In this document: piece after piece, positions 1 to 8,674 of the stretch
How the letters are laid out: each line of letters starts with the position of its first letter
Position numbering within the stretch: the first letter of the stretch is position 1
Assembly: GCA_021804825.1 (NCBI GenBank)
Contig: JAJZGX010000004.1
Coordinates: 1 to 54,285, forward strand
Direction of reading: 5' to 3'
DNA from: Pseudomonadota bacterium
GTDB taxonomy: Bacteria > Pseudomonadota > Alphaproteobacteria > Rhizobiales > Beijerinckiaceae
DNA length: 54,285 bases
The notes under the pieces: generated by a model
The model's input: the letters and a program-made list of their open reading frames with translations, nothing else
Database searches by the model: none
What the model was told of the DNA's origin: nothing
Translations under genes and position numbers: made by a program

Positions 1-60
1 GCGGCGCGTCTTTTGGGCGTGAAATCGTCGGTGGCACGGCCTCGGGCGGGCACCCAGTGA
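1..60 (+). CDS. 3' end of an unidentified reading frame (partial)
   Basis: The first 60 bases are open in frame 1 and end with TGA at 58-60, giving the last 19 residues of a possible protein (AARLLGVKSSVARPRAGTQ). The stretch AARLLGV resembles the start of a helix-turn-helix, but it is far too short to identify a family. The gene would lie on the plus strand and start outside the window. It may equally be a chance open frame; nothing else supports it. Confidence 0.3.
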   Translation, partial: AARLLGVKSSVARPRAGTQ

Positions 61-81
61 CGCTGTTGATCGTGAAGGCAA

Positions 82-158
<77 letters not shown>

Positions 159-273
159 ATGGCGATCTCAATATCTTATTTGCGTAACCTCGGCAAGGCG
201 ACGAAATCGGGTTGTGCGCTAGTGATGGGCGCTTATGGTGCGCGCCTGTCCCTGTCTTGGAGACCATGCTTTC

Positions 274-1512
274 ATGACCACGCCGTCGCCTCGACAACAT
301 GCACCTGGCGCTTTTCGTGCCCTGTTCATGGCCAATCTCAGCGCACAATTTTCCGAACAGGTGGCTCTGGCGGCGGCGCCGCTGGTCGCTGTCTTGACGA
401 TGCAGGCTGGTGCGGCGGCGACCGGGCTGTTGCAATCGGCGCAAACATTGCCCTTCTTGTTACTGTCCTTGCCCGCAGGGGTGCTGGCTGACCGGCATGC
501 CCGTGCCGGGCTGATGGCGCGGGCCGAATTCATGCGCGCGGCGTCTTTGGGCCTCATTCTGGCGCTGTATCTGAGTGGCCATCTCAACCTCATATGGCTC
601 GCCGCGCTGGGCTTTTGCGGTGCCGTCGGCACGGTGGTCTATAATGTGGCGGCACCGGCGCTGGTGCCTGATCTGGTGGCGCGCAGCGGTCTGGCGTCGG
701 CCAACCGCTGGCTGGAATTGGCGCGCAGTGCCGCCTTTGCTGCCGGGCCGGCGATCGGGGGGGCTTTTGTTGGCTGGATTGGGGCTGCCGGCGCTTATAG
801 TCTCGCCATCGCATTATCCTTGCTGGCGGTCATCTTCCAGATGACGCTGCCCAAGGAGCCACCGATCACCCGGAATCAACGCCATCCCGTGGTGGAGCTT
901 GCCGAAGGCTGGCAGTTCGTTATGCGCCACCGCCTGCTGAAGCCGATGTTTCTTTGCTCGATCATCTACAATATCGGGTTTTTCATGATTCAGGGCGTGT
1001 TCGTCGCCTATGGCGTGCATCATCTTGGCATGGGCGCCAAGACGGTGGGGCTGGTGCTGGCCTGCTTTGGCTTCGGCATGTTGTGCTCGGGGCTGATCTC
1101 GCCCTGGCTGATGGCGCGGCTGCGGCCGGGGTTGACCATTTTGCTGGGCCCGACGGCGGGCCTTGGCGCGGCGCTGATGGTGGCGCTGAGCATCACCTTC
1201 CCTTCTACCTTGCTGGTGGCGCTGGCGTTTTACCTGCTCGGGCTTGGCGCGATTCTCTGGGTGATTGCGACAGTGACCGTGCGACAGATCACCGCGCCGG
1301 GGGTCTTGCTCGGCCGGGTGTCGGCGGTGATGGTCACGGGTGGCTTTGGCGCCCGTCCGCTCGGCGCGGCTTTGGCCGCCGGCATAGCGGCAGTATGGGG
1401 TGTGGATGCCTGCCTCTATGGCGCGGCGCTGTGCTTCCTCGCTCAATGGCTGGTGATCCTTGCCTCGCCGGTTCCGGGCTTGCGCAGCTATGGCGAGGCG
1501 ACCCCGGCATGA
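274..1512 (+). CDS. MFS transporter (EntS-like exporter family)
   Basis: A 412-residue integral membrane protein with about 12 hydrophobic segments and the pattern of the MFS_3 subfamily (relatives of the enterobactin exporter EntS). The N-terminus runs FRALFMANLSAQFSEQVAL, and a loop with LPAGVLADR matches the conserved MFS cytoplasmic loop between helices 2 and 3. It probably exports a small molecule by proton antiport across the inner membrane; the substrate cannot be told. The ATG at 274 was chosen because GGAG lies about 11 bases upstream and the family starts near here. An in-frame ATG at 235 would add 13 residues with no membrane-protein character. No operon partner is obvious: the DedA-like gene follows after about 40 bases. 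Confidence 0.85.
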   Translation: MTTPSPRQHAPGAFRALFMANLSAQFSEQVALAAAPLVAVLTMQAGAAATGLLQSAQTLPFLLLSLPAGVLADRHARAGLMARAEFMRAASLGLILALYLSGHLNLIWLAALGFCGAVGTVVYNVAAPALVPDLVARSGLASANRWLELARSAAFAAGPAIGGAFVGWIGAAGAYSLAIALSLLAVIFQMTLPKEPPITRNQRHPVVELAEGWQFVMRHRLLKPMFLCSIIYNIGFFMIQGVFVAYGVHHLGMGAKTVGLVLACFGFGMLCSGLISPWLMARLRPGLTILLGPTAGLGAALMVALSITFPSTLLVALAFYLLGLGAILWVIATVTVRQITAPGVLLGRVSAVMVTGGFGARPLGAALAAGIAAVWGVDACLYGAALCFLAQWLVILASPVPGLRSYGEATPA

Positions 1513-1554
1513 AGCTGCATGGACTTAGTAACTTCTGCGCTTTATGAAGCGGCC

Positions 1555-2181
1555 ATGACCGAAACCATGATTCCGGCGGCAGCGCCCCCTCGCAATGGCC
1601 TGTTTGACAGGTTTTACCGCTGGACTATTGGCTTGGCGCAGAGCCGCCACGCGCCGCTGGCGCTGGGCGCAATAGCCTTTGCCGAAAGCTCGTTCTTCCC
1701 GATCCCGCCGGATGCGCTGCTGATCCCGATGTCGATCGCCAAGCCGCGCAGCGCCTGGGCCTATGCGTTGATCTGCACCATAGGATCGGTGCTGGGTGCC
1801 ATGCTTGGCTATGCCATTGGCGCGCTGCTCTATGACACGGTTGGCCACTGGCTGATCCAGCTTTACGGCTATGGCGACAAAATTGCGACGATGCGGGCCT
1901 TCTATGCCAAATGGGGGGCACTCGCCATTCTGATCAAGGGGCTTACCCCCATACCCTTCAAGCTGGTGACCATCGTCAGCGGCTTGATGGGTTATAATTT
2001 TAGCCTGTTCGTGGTACTGGCCGCCATCACCCGCGGCGCCAGGTTTTTCATCGTGGCGGTGTTGATGCGGTTTTATGGTGCGCAGATCAACGCCCTGCTG
2101 GAGCGCTGGTTCGGCTGGTTTCTGGGGCTGCTGGTCGTGGCGGTGATCGGCGGATTCTGGGCCGTGGCGCGGTTCGGTTAA
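1555..2181 (+). CDS. YqaA/DedA-family membrane protein
   Basis: A 208-residue membrane protein of the SNARE-associated (DedA/YqaA) superfamily. The diagnostic motif is the helix start FAESSFFPIPPDALLIPMSI, followed by a glycine-rich segment (GSVLGAMLGYAIG) and, later, the LIKGLTPIPFK motif typical of YqaA-type proteins. The family is associated with lipid flipping and membrane homeostasis in the inner membrane; the exact substrate of YqaA members is not settled. An in-frame ATG at 1519 exists, but 1555 (MTETMIPA) starts closer to the family N-terminus. The gene is followed 13 bases later by dsbB on the same strand, so the two are probably co-transcribed. Confidence 0.85.
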   Translation: MTETMIPAAAPPRNGLFDRFYRWTIGLAQSRHAPLALGAIAFAESSFFPIPPDALLIPMSIAKPRSAWAYALICTIGSVLGAMLGYAIGALLYDTVGHWLIQLYGYGDKIATMRAFYAKWGALAILIKGLTPIPFKLVTIVSGLMGYNFSLFVVLAAITRGARFFIVAVLMRFYGAQINALLERWFGWFLGLLVVAVIGGFWAVARFG

Positions 2182-2194
2182 GCAAGAGGCACCT

Positions 2195-2695
2195 ATGGCA
2201 AGCTGGAAACTTGATCGCCCGACAACGGCATGGCTGGTGTTCGGCCTCGCTTTTGCCACGCTGGCTGGGGCCTGGGCGTTTCAGATGGCTGGCTACGCGC
2301 CATGCGAATTGTGCCTCGCGCAGCGCTGGCCCTATGATGTCGGCGTGCCCTTCGCGGGTGTGGTGGCGCTGACCGCGCGCCGCATGCCGGGCGCGTGGCT
2401 GCGTGCCGCGCTCGGTATCCTTGCGCTGACCTTCGTCGGCTCGATGATTTTCGGCATCTACCATACCGGTGTCGAAGCGCATGTCTGGCAAGGCCCCACC
2501 GCCTGCACCGGTTCGGGCGCAACGGCGGCCAGCATGAAGGATTTCATGAAACAATTGCAGCATGTCGAAATCGTGCGCTGTGATGTGGTGTCACTTCATG
2601 TTTTCGGCTTGTCGCTGGCCACCTGGAATGCGCTGGTGTCGGCGCTCATTGCGGCGCTGGCGGCGCGCGCAGTCTGGACATCCGATGCAGCTTGA
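2195..2695 (+). CDS. dsbB: Disulfide bond formation protein B (DsbB)
   Basis: A 166-residue inner-membrane protein of the DsbB family, which re-oxidises DsbA and passes electrons to quinone. It has four hydrophobic segments. The first periplasmic loop carries the CELC pair (Cys37, Cys40) followed by the QRWPY sequence typical of DsbB. The second loop carries the other redox pair (Cys104 in PTACTG and Cys129 in VRCDV). All four catalytic cysteines are therefore present and the length is normal. It lies in a rightward group with the DedA-like gene upstream and the GtrA-like gene, whose start overlaps its end by 11 bases. Confidence 0.93.
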   Translation: MASWKLDRPTTAWLVFGLAFATLAGAWAFQMAGYAPCELCLAQRWPYDVGVPFAGVVALTARRMPGAWLRAALGILALTFVGSMIFGIYHTGVEAHVWQGPTACTGSGATAASMKDFMKQLQHVEIVRCDVVSLHVFGLSLATWNALVSALIAALAARAVWTSDAA

Positions 2696-3104
2696 CGCCA
2701 AACTGCAACGCCGCCTTTTGACCTTCGCTGGTGTCGGTGCGCTGGGCTTTGTGGTCGATTTCAGCCTCACCTGGAGCTTGACGCGGTTGGCGGGGCTGCA
2801 TCCGCTGATCAGCCGCATCATCGCCATGATGGTGGCCATGAGCGTGACCTATCTTCTCAACCGCAGCTTCACGTTTCAATCCAAAGCTGCGTCGCGGGGA
2901 CGCGAGATGCTGCGCTATTTCGCCGTCAATATTTCTGGCGCGCTGGTGAATTACGGCATCTTCTCGCTCATTCTGGCCCTGGCCCCGCTTGCCGGATTTG
3001 CACCAACCAGCACGTTGGTATTGGGCGCGGCGGTGGTTGCTGGATCGGGCACGGCCATGTCGCTCAATTTTCTGGGTTCTCACTTTCTCGTGTTCACCCG
3101 ATAA
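2685..3104 (+). CDS. GtrA-like membrane protein
   Basis: A 139-residue protein with four predicted membrane helices, matching the GtrA/DPMS small-membrane-protein family. Recognisable features are FAGVGALGFVVDFSLTW at the first helix and TYLLNRSFTFQS at the end of the second, the classic GtrA signature. Family members help transfer or flip polyprenyl-linked sugars for cell-surface polysaccharides. The ATG at 2685 overlaps the dsbB stop by 11 bases, suggesting translational coupling. No glycosyltransferase sits next to it here, so its partner is unknown. Confidence 0.88.
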   Translation: MQLDAKLQRRLLTFAGVGALGFVVDFSLTWSLTRLAGLHPLISRIIAMMVAMSVTYLLNRSFTFQSKAASRGREMLRYFAVNISGALVNYGIFSLILALAPLAGFAPTSTLVLGAAVVAGSGTAMSLNFLGSHFLVFTR

Positions 3105-3162
3105 TTGTCGCAATTGCACGGAAATTTTGCCCCAATGCGCTGGTATCAAGGCACCATAACAG

Positions 3163-3357
3163 ATGGAAGCCGCCATGCGCACGCCAGCCCGCAACGATAT
3201 TGAACATTTCGGATTTTCCGAGTCACCGGTGGATCATCAGCCCGACCGGCAGTTCCGGTTCGCGATGAGCCTGATCGTGCTGGTAGCTGTGGCCAGCTTC
3301 TTTGTCAGCACTTCGGTGTGGTCAGTTCCGCTGGCGACGGCTTTTCGCATGTTGTGA
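3163..3357 (+). CDS. Small predicted membrane protein, unknown function
   Basis: A 64-residue frame with one hydrophobic segment near the C-terminal third (LIVLVAVASFFVSTS), preceded by a charged, proline-containing N-terminus. No family is recognised. It is preceded by AAGG about 11 bases before the ATG; a second ATG at 3175 with GGAAG five bases upstream is also possible. It is convergent with hpt and separated from it by about 40 bases. It resembles the small single-pass proteins common in Hyphomicrobiales, but whether it is translated is unproven. Confidence 0.55.
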   Translation: MEAAMRTPARNDIEHFGFSESPVDHQPDRQFRFAMSLIVLVAVASFFVSTSVWSVPLATAFRML

Positions 3358-3398
3358 AAGCGTCGGGGGCTTGGGCCTTAGGGTGGCCCAAGGCTGCT

Positions 3399-3932
3399 TC
3401 AGTCGTCGACCTTGCCGATAAAGGGCAATTGCCGGTAGCGATGGGCGACATCCATGCCGTAGCCGACCAGAAAATAATCCGGCGAGATGAAGCCCACATA
3501 ATCGGCATCAATCTGCACTGCGCGCTTCTTGGGCTTTTCCAGCATGACGCAAATGGCCACCTGCGCCGCGCCGCGGGCCATCAACAGGTCCTTGGCAAAA
3601 GCCAGCGTGCGGCCTGATTCAAGAATATCATCGAGCACCATGACCCGGCGGCCGCGCACATCCGATTCGATGTCCTTGACTACCCGCACCTGTCCGCTCG
3701 AGACGGTTGCTTCGCGATAGCTGGAGAGTTCGATAAACTCCACTTCCGGCGTCATGCCATGGCGGTGCATGGCCCGCAGCAGGTCAGCCGCAAATACGTA
3801 GCTTCCCTTCAGAATTGCCACGACCAGCAGGTCTTGGGGCAGGGAGACGGCAATTTCGCTCGCCAGGCGCTCGATGCGCTGTCGGATCGCTTCCTCGTCA
3901 AACACCACACTAATCGAGCGCTCTTGGATCAT
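3399..3932 (-). CDS. hpt: Hypoxanthine phosphoribosyltransferase
   Basis: A 177-residue phosphoribosyltransferase that salvages hypoxanthine (and often guanine) to IMP or GMP using PRPP in the cytoplasm. The PRPP-binding loop is RRVMVLDDILESGRTL, with the two acidic residues of the family signature. The N-terminal LVVAILKGSYVF holds the conserved Lys-Gly that contacts pyrophosphate, and KKRAVQIDADYVGF near the end contributes the purine-binding lysine and aromatic region. Its ATG overlaps the stop of the upstream zinc-ribbon gene in an ATGA arrangement, so the two genes form an operon. Confidence 0.95.
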   Translation of the reverse strand: MIQERSISVVFDEEAIRQRIERLASEIAVSLPQDLLVVAILKGSYVFAADLLRAMHRHGMTPEVEFIELSSYREATVSSGQVRVVKDIESDVRGRRVMVLDDILESGRTLAFAKDLLMARGAAQVAICVMLEKPKKRAVQIDADYVGFISPDYFLVGYGMDVAHRYRQLPFIGKVDD

Positions 3933-4702
3933 CGCGTTAATTCTGCCGTTTCCTTCAGACCCGTAGCGAAGTTGACCGCAACGTCGTGCGCACCATGGGG
4001 TGGCGAGGCCAGTCGCGCCTTAAACGACATATGTTGACCGCTGGCAAGCCCTTGCGTGCCGGGATAGCTCAGCCAGGCATAAAGATTGCGACCATCGGCC
4101 CCGCGCACTGAAATGCGCAGCGGCGGCACATTGGTGTGGTGGCGGCGCAGATTGGAGATTTCGCCGGTGACGGCCAGCACCTTGTGCGAGCCCTGATTGC
4201 TGATCGTCGATGTCACGTTTTCAAGCGCAAGGCCGAGCGGATTGACCGGCAGATGGATCGCTGCATAGGCGATGTTGGTGGCGGGCACTGCCGCAACCAC
4301 CTGATTCCGGAAGCCAATGGCAGCCATGCCAGCGCCGATGACGAGGGCCATGACGACCATGCCGCGTGACGGCAGCGGCAGGCTGGCGCGCTGACGACGC
4401 CCTGCGAGGGCGGCGCGGGGCACCCGGTGCCCGTAAATGTCTTCATAGCTCGGTGGCGTGACACGATCGCTCGAGGCCTCGACGCGCAGATCATCGGCGC
4501 TGGCGCGCACGGCGGCTTCCGACAGGCTGGTGATCGACAACCGATGGGCGAGTGCATCATCGGGGGCGGGCGCCTCGGAAACCTCCGTCGTGCAATGCCA
4601 GATGTGGCGACAGGCGGCACAACGCATGCGCCGACCTTCCGCGCCCAGCCAGGCTTTGGTGATGTGATAGGTCGATGTGCATGCGGGACATTCAATGATC
4701 AT
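3929..4702 (-). CDS. MJ0042-type zinc-ribbon protein with DUF3426-like domain
   Basis: A 257-residue protein starting with a zinc ribbon of the MJ0042 family: Cys5 and Cys8 in ECPAC and Cys28 and Cys31 in RCAAC. A variable linker follows, then one membrane segment (MVVMALVIGAGMAAIGF). The C-terminal domain (KVLAVTGEISN, then ISVRGADGRNLYAW) resembles DUF3426, an immunoglobulin-like fold. The layout suggests a membrane-anchored protein with a cytoplasmic metal-binding head; the function is unknown in the family. The start at 4702 puts the ribbon at the N-terminus as in relatives, although the frame stays open far upstream. It overlaps hpt by four bases and is divergent from ftsE. Confidence 0.85.
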   Translation of the reverse strand: MIIECPACTSTYHITKAWLGAEGRRMRCAACRHIWHCTTEVSEAPAPDDALAHRLSITSLSEAAVRASADDLRVEASSDRVTPPSYEDIYGHRVPRAALAGRRQRASLPLPSRGMVVMALVIGAGMAAIGFRNQVVAAVPATNIAYAAIHLPVNPLGLALENVTSTISNQGSHKVLAVTGEISNLRRHHTNVPPLRISVRGADGRNLYAWLSYPGTQGLASGQHMSFKARLASPPHGAHDVAVNFATGLKETAELTR

Positions 4703-4837
4703 CGGTCCGGGACCTGAAAGAATTCTGGACAACCTGACGCAAAGCCGTTCAGGAACGATGCCATTGAGCGCTATTATGGTTAAGGTAAGGTTATGCGTGG
4801 CCGCGCCGGGCGGCCTCACATGAAAGGAAATACGTTC

Positions 4838-5509
4838 TTGGTGCGGTTTGAGAATGTTTCGCTCAGTTATGATGGCGAGCATGCGACGCTGCGCGATGTC
4901 AATTTCGCCATCGAGCAGCATTCTTTCCAGTTCTTGACCGGGCCTTCGGGCGCAGGCAAGACCTCGTTGCTGCGCCTCATGCTGATGGCGCTGAAACCGA
5001 CCAGTGGCCATGTTTCGGTGTTCGGAAGCCGGGTCGAGACCCTCAGCAAGCCGCAATTGACGGCGGCGCGCCGCCGCATCGGCGTGGTGTTTCAGGATTT
5101 TCGCCTGCTCGACCATCTTACCGTTTATGACAATGTTGCACTGCCCTTGCGTGTGCTTGGCCAGCCCGAATCCAAATATGGCCCCGAGGTGATCGAATTG
5201 CTGCAATGGGTCGGGCTGGGGGATCGGATGCGGGTGCTCCCCGCCGTCCTGTCCGGTGGCGAAAAGCAGCGCACGGCCATAGCGCGGGCGCTGATCGGCC
5301 GCCCGGAACTGCTGCTGGCCGATGAGCCCACGGGAAATGTCGATCCGACACTGGCCCGTCGGCTGTTGCGCCTGTTTGCCGAGTTGCACCGCTCCGGTAC
5401 ATCGGTGGTGATCGCGACGCATGATCTCGGGCTGATGGAACAATTTGCCGGTGCCAAGCGCCTTGTGCTGGCTGATGGGCGCCTGCATGTCTTCGAACCG
5501 CACTCCTGA
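4838..5509 (+). CDS. ftsE: Cell division ATP-binding protein FtsE
   Basis: A 223-residue ABC ATPase, the cytoplasmic half of FtsEX, which activates peptidoglycan hydrolases at the division septum. It has a Walker A (GPSGAGKTS), Q-loop (VFQDFRLLDHLTVYDN), ABC signature (LSGGEKQR), Walker B (LLLADEPTGNVDP) and switch histidine (IATHD). The TTG at 4838 was chosen: it gives the family N-terminus MVRFENVSL and has AAGGA nine bases upstream. ATGs at 4793 and 4820 would add unrelated residues. ftsX follows 24 bases later. Confidence 0.94.
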   Translation: MVRFENVSLSYDGEHATLRDVNFAIEQHSFQFLTGPSGAGKTSLLRLMLMALKPTSGHVSVFGSRVETLSKPQLTAARRRIGVVFQDFRLLDHLTVYDNVALPLRVLGQPESKYGPEVIELLQWVGLGDRMRVLPAVLSGGEKQRTAIARALIGRPELLLADEPTGNVDPTLARRLLRLFAELHRSGTSVVIATHDLGLMEQFAGAKRLVLADGRLHVFEPHS

Positions 5510-5533
5510 CCATACTTAATCGAGGGCCGCTCC

Positions 5534-6517
5534 TTGTTGCACATAAAGTCACTTCTGCCGCGCAAGTCCTTGTTTCCCAAGGCTGTGGCGCTCGATGTGG
5601 TGCAGGGGCGCCTGATCGAAAAGCGGCGCGTGGCCCTGGTGCAGCGCGACAGCATATCAGGCCGGGCGCTGGTGACGGTGGTGGCGATCATGACGTTTCT
5701 GGCGACGCTGAGCGCTGGTGCAGCGTTTCTGGTGGCGCAGGCTTCTGATGGCTGGCAGCATCAGGTGTCGCGCGAAATGACCATTCAAGTGCGCCCGAGC
5801 GAGGGCCGCTCGCTCGACAAGGATGCTGCCGCCGCCGCCGCACTGGCCAGCGCCACCAAGGGCATCGCCTCGGTGCGCATTGTCAGCAAGGCCGAATCGG
5901 AGCGCCTGTTGCAGCCATGGCTGGGATCAGGGCTGAATTTTGATGACCTGCCGATCCCGCGCATGATCATACTGAAACTTGGTGTCGGCCCCGCGCCGGA
6001 TTTGCGCGCCCTGAACGCCGCGCTCGCCAAGAGCGTGCCGAATGCGGCGCTGGATGATCATCGCTTGTGGCTGCAACGGCTCGATACCATGGCGGGCACG
6101 ATGGAAACCGGGGCTGCGCTGGTCTTTGTGCTGGTGCTGGTTGCCACAGCTCTGGCCGTGGGCTTTGCGACCCGTGGCGCCATGGCAGGCAACCGCGATA
6201 TTATTGATGTGCTGCATTTTGTCGGGGCCACGGATGGCTATATCGCCCGCGAGTTTCAGGGGCATTTCTTGCGGCTGGGGGCCACAGGTGCCGCGAGTGG
6301 GGCGACGCTGGCGGTGCTCATCTATGCGGCGGCCGGGCTGTTCGAGCATTTTGCCATGGCAACGGCAGGCGGTGATCAGTTGAGGGCGCTGTTCGGCTCG
6401 TTTTCGATCGGTGGTCGCGGCTATGGCGTCATTGTCATGATCGCCCTTGGCATTGCCTTGCTGACGGCTTTCATGTCCCGCTCGGTGGTGATCAGGCATT
6501 TGCGCGGACTTTACTGA
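5534..6517 (+). CDS. ftsX: Cell division permease FtsX
   Basis: A 327-residue membrane protein, partner of FtsE. It has the FtsX plan: a cytoplasmic N-terminus, a first membrane helix (VTVVAIMTFLATLSAGAAF), an extracellular domain of roughly 110 residues, then three C-terminal helices. The second part shows the FtsX motif DVLHFVGATDGYIAREFQGHF. The start is a TTG with GAGGG about eight bases upstream; no ATG gives a full-length protein. The gene follows ftsE immediately and the pair forms one transcription unit. Confidence 0.92.
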   Translation: MLHIKSLLPRKSLFPKAVALDVVQGRLIEKRRVALVQRDSISGRALVTVVAIMTFLATLSAGAAFLVAQASDGWQHQVSREMTIQVRPSEGRSLDKDAAAAAALASATKGIASVRIVSKAESERLLQPWLGSGLNFDDLPIPRMIILKLGVGPAPDLRALNAALAKSVPNAALDDHRLWLQRLDTMAGTMETGAALVFVLVLVATALAVGFATRGAMAGNRDIIDVLHFVGATDGYIAREFQGHFLRLGATGAASGATLAVLIYAAAGLFEHFAMATAGGDQLRALFGSFSIGGRGYGVIVMIALGIALLTAFMSRSVVIRHLRGLY

Positions 6518-6685
6518 AGCTGCCCGCGCGTCAGCGCTGCGCAGAATTTCCAATGCGCCGCCAGTCATTGTCATGCCATGACAATCCGGGGAGGCTTTGC
6601 CAGACACAAGTCCGCGCGCTCGCGTGCGGTGTCAGCCCTTAGGGCGCACCTGCGGCGCTGAAACCAGACCTTGACGGCGCTGGTC

Positions 6686-7921
6686 TTATTCGGCGGCGAT
6701 GCGGACGTATTGGCCCTTGCCCACGGGACAAGCCGCCCAGAGGGTTTGCAGGGCTCCGACCAGCGCGTCCATCTGCGCGTCGGTATGGATGGGGCCGGGC
6801 GTGATGCGCAGGCGCTCGGTGCCACGCGGGACGGTCGGATAATTGATCGGCTGCACGTAAATGCCGAACTGATCCATCAGAGCGTCGGTGATGGCCTTGC
6901 AATGCACGGGATTGCCCACCATCACCGGCACAATATGGCTGGGATTGGGCAGCACCGGCACACCGACATCGGCAAGACGGGCTTTCAGGGTAGCCGCGCG
7001 CTCCTGGTGAGCCTTGCGTTCGGCGTCGCTGGTCTTGAGATGGCGCACACTGGCGAGCGCACCGGCTGCAAGCACCGGGGCCAGCGAGGTGGTGAAGATG
7101 AACCCGGACGCGCATGAGCGCACGGCATCGATGCAGGCCCGGCTGGCAGCGATATAGCCGCCGATGACGCCGAAGCCCTTGGCCAGCGTGCCGTTGATGA
7201 TGTCGATGCGGTGCATGACACCGTCGCGTTCGGCAATGCCGCCGCCGCGCGGGCCATAGAGGCCGACTGCGTGCACCTCATCGAGATAGGTCAGCGCCTG
7301 ATAACGCTCTGCCAGATCGCAAATGGCGGCAATCGGCGCAATGTGGCCGTCCATCGAATAGACGCTCTCGAAGGCGATGATCTTCGGGGTATCAAGCGGC
7401 ACGGTTTTCAAAAGGCGCTCAAGATCCTCGACGTCATTGTGACGGAAAATCATCTTGGCACCGCCGCCATGACGAATGCCGGAAATCATCGAAGCGTGGT
7501 TCTTCTCATCGGAGAATATCACGCAACCCGGCATCATCGATACCAGAGTCGATAGTGTCGCATCATTGGCGACATAGGCGGAGGTGAACAGAAGCGCGGC
7601 CTCCTTGCCGTGGAGGTCGGCAAGTTCGTGTTCGAGATCGACATGATAATGTGTGGTGCCTGCAATGTTGCGGGTGCCACCCGAGCCAGCACCGGTTTCA
7701 TTCAGCGCGGCGTGCATGGCCTCGATGACGACGGGATGCTGGCCCATGCCGAGATAATCATTCGAGCACCAGACCGTGACCGGGCGCGAGGCACCAGCGT
7801 CGCGGCGATGCGCAGCTTTGGGGAAGGCGCCGCGTTCGCGCTTGAGATCGGCAAATACCCGGTAGCGGCCTTCGGCCCGCAGAGCGGTGATTTGGTCTTC
7901 GAAAAACCGATCGTAATTCAT
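6686..7921 (-). CDS. hemA: 5-aminolevulinate synthase (C4 pathway)
   Basis: A 411-residue PLP enzyme that condenses glycine and succinyl-CoA to 5-aminolevulinate, the first step of heme synthesis in alphaproteobacteria. The N-terminus MNYDRFF and the motif [12 protein letters not shown] are typical of ALAS. The PLP lysine sits in NGTLAKGFG (about residue 248) and the aspartate that contacts the pyridine nitrogen is in YLDEVHAVG. Length is normal. The ATG at 7921 is preferred because GGAG lies seven bases upstream; a GTG directly before it is in frame. It stands alone, downstream of the methanol-oxidation genes on the same strand but 186 bases away. Heme is needed for the nearby cytochrome c, but a functional link is inference. 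Confidence 0.97.
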   Translation of the reverse strand: MNYDRFFEDQITALRAEGRYRVFADLKRERGAFPKAAHRRDAGASRPVTVWCSNDYLGMGQHPVVIEAMHAALNETGAGSGGTRNIAGTTHYHVDLEHELADLHGKEAALLFTSAYVANDATLSTLVSMMPGCVIFSDEKNHASMISGIRHGGGAKMIFRHNDVEDLERLLKTVPLDTPKIIAFESVYSMDGHIAPIAAICDLAERYQALTYLDEVHAVGLYGPRGGGIAERDGVMHRIDIINGTLAKGFGVIGGYIAASRACIDAVRSCASGFIFTTSLAPVLAAGALASVRHLKTSDAERKAHQERAATLKARLADVGVPVLPNPSHIVPVMVGNPVHCKAITDALMDQFGIYVQPINYPTVPRGTERLRITPGPIHTDAQMDALVGALQTLWAACPVGKGQYVRIAAE

Positions 7922-8107
7922 CACACGGCTCCTGCACCTTGGCGTCTTGTGCTTGCCGCAAGAACATTGCCATAACGTTCCCGCACTGCGGAGATTTTCT
8001 GCGACAAGCTTATCTTGGTCTTAAACCTTGACATCATCCGTTTAAGCCGGTCATCGACGCCGCGCAAGCCTTGGCGGCGGGGCTAGTTGACGCAGCCTGA
8101 TCCCATG

Positions 8108-8674
8108 CTAACGGCCCGGGGCCTCGGTGGCCCTGGTCAAAGGGAACCCGGCCCGCTGCCAGGAATCCGATCCGCCAGGATACCAATAAACCTGTTTGTA
8201 GCCGAGCGTGATTGCGCGCCGGGCCGCATTCCACGACATCCAGCAATCCTTCAGGCAATAGATCACCAGTTTGGTGCTGCGGTCATGGTGCGACGCCGTG
8301 GCGAGGCCGTCCTCGAAATAAAACTCCATCCTGCCCGAAATCTGGCCGTAGCCTGTGTCCGGCAGCCAGATCGAGCCGGGAATGTCGAGACGCGGCTTTT
8401 GTATCCACAGGGTGCCTTTCGGCAAGCCGACGGGCTTGGGCGGTTGCGGCCAGACATCGACAAAAGCGGCATGCGCCAGCCACAGCTTGCGGGCCGCCGC
8501 GGTGCTCACCACAGTGGCGCCCTTGAGGGTGAGCGGCGTCGGCGCGTGATAGGCCCCGATATGATAATGCGCAGGTTCGGGCGGGGCCGTCGTGGCCATT
8601 GCCGAAGCGAAGCAACATGTCGCAAGCGGCAGCGCGAGCCAACTAAGGTTTGATCGGCTGGTTGTTGGCGTCAA
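8108..8674 (-). CDS. PQQ-associated CXXCW-motif rhodanese-like protein
   Basis: A 188-residue secreted protein of the family named PQQ-dependent catabolism-associated CXXCW motif protein. The signature is CLKDCW (Cys140, Cys144, Trp145) in a rhodanese-like fold: IYCLKDCWMSWNAA followed by VYWYPGGSDSW, a version of the usual active-site region. The function is not established; it is thought to serve quinoprotein alcohol dehydrogenase systems in the periplasm. There is no ATG giving a full-length product. The TTG at 8674 is proposed because it yields a signal peptide (SWLALPLATCCFASAMA) and places the start 32 bases inside xoxJ, as in a coupled operon. It is the last gene of the leftward xoxF-G-J cluster. 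Confidence 0.85.
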   Translation of the reverse strand: MTPTTSRSNLSWLALPLATCCFASAMATTAPPEPAHYHIGAYHAPTPLTLKGATVVSTAAARKLWLAHAAFVDVWPQPPKPVGLPKGTLWIQKPRLDIPGSIWLPDTGYGQISGRMEFYFEDGLATASHHDRSTKLVIYCLKDCWMSWNAARRAITLGYKQVYWYPGGSDSWQRAGFPLTRATEAPGR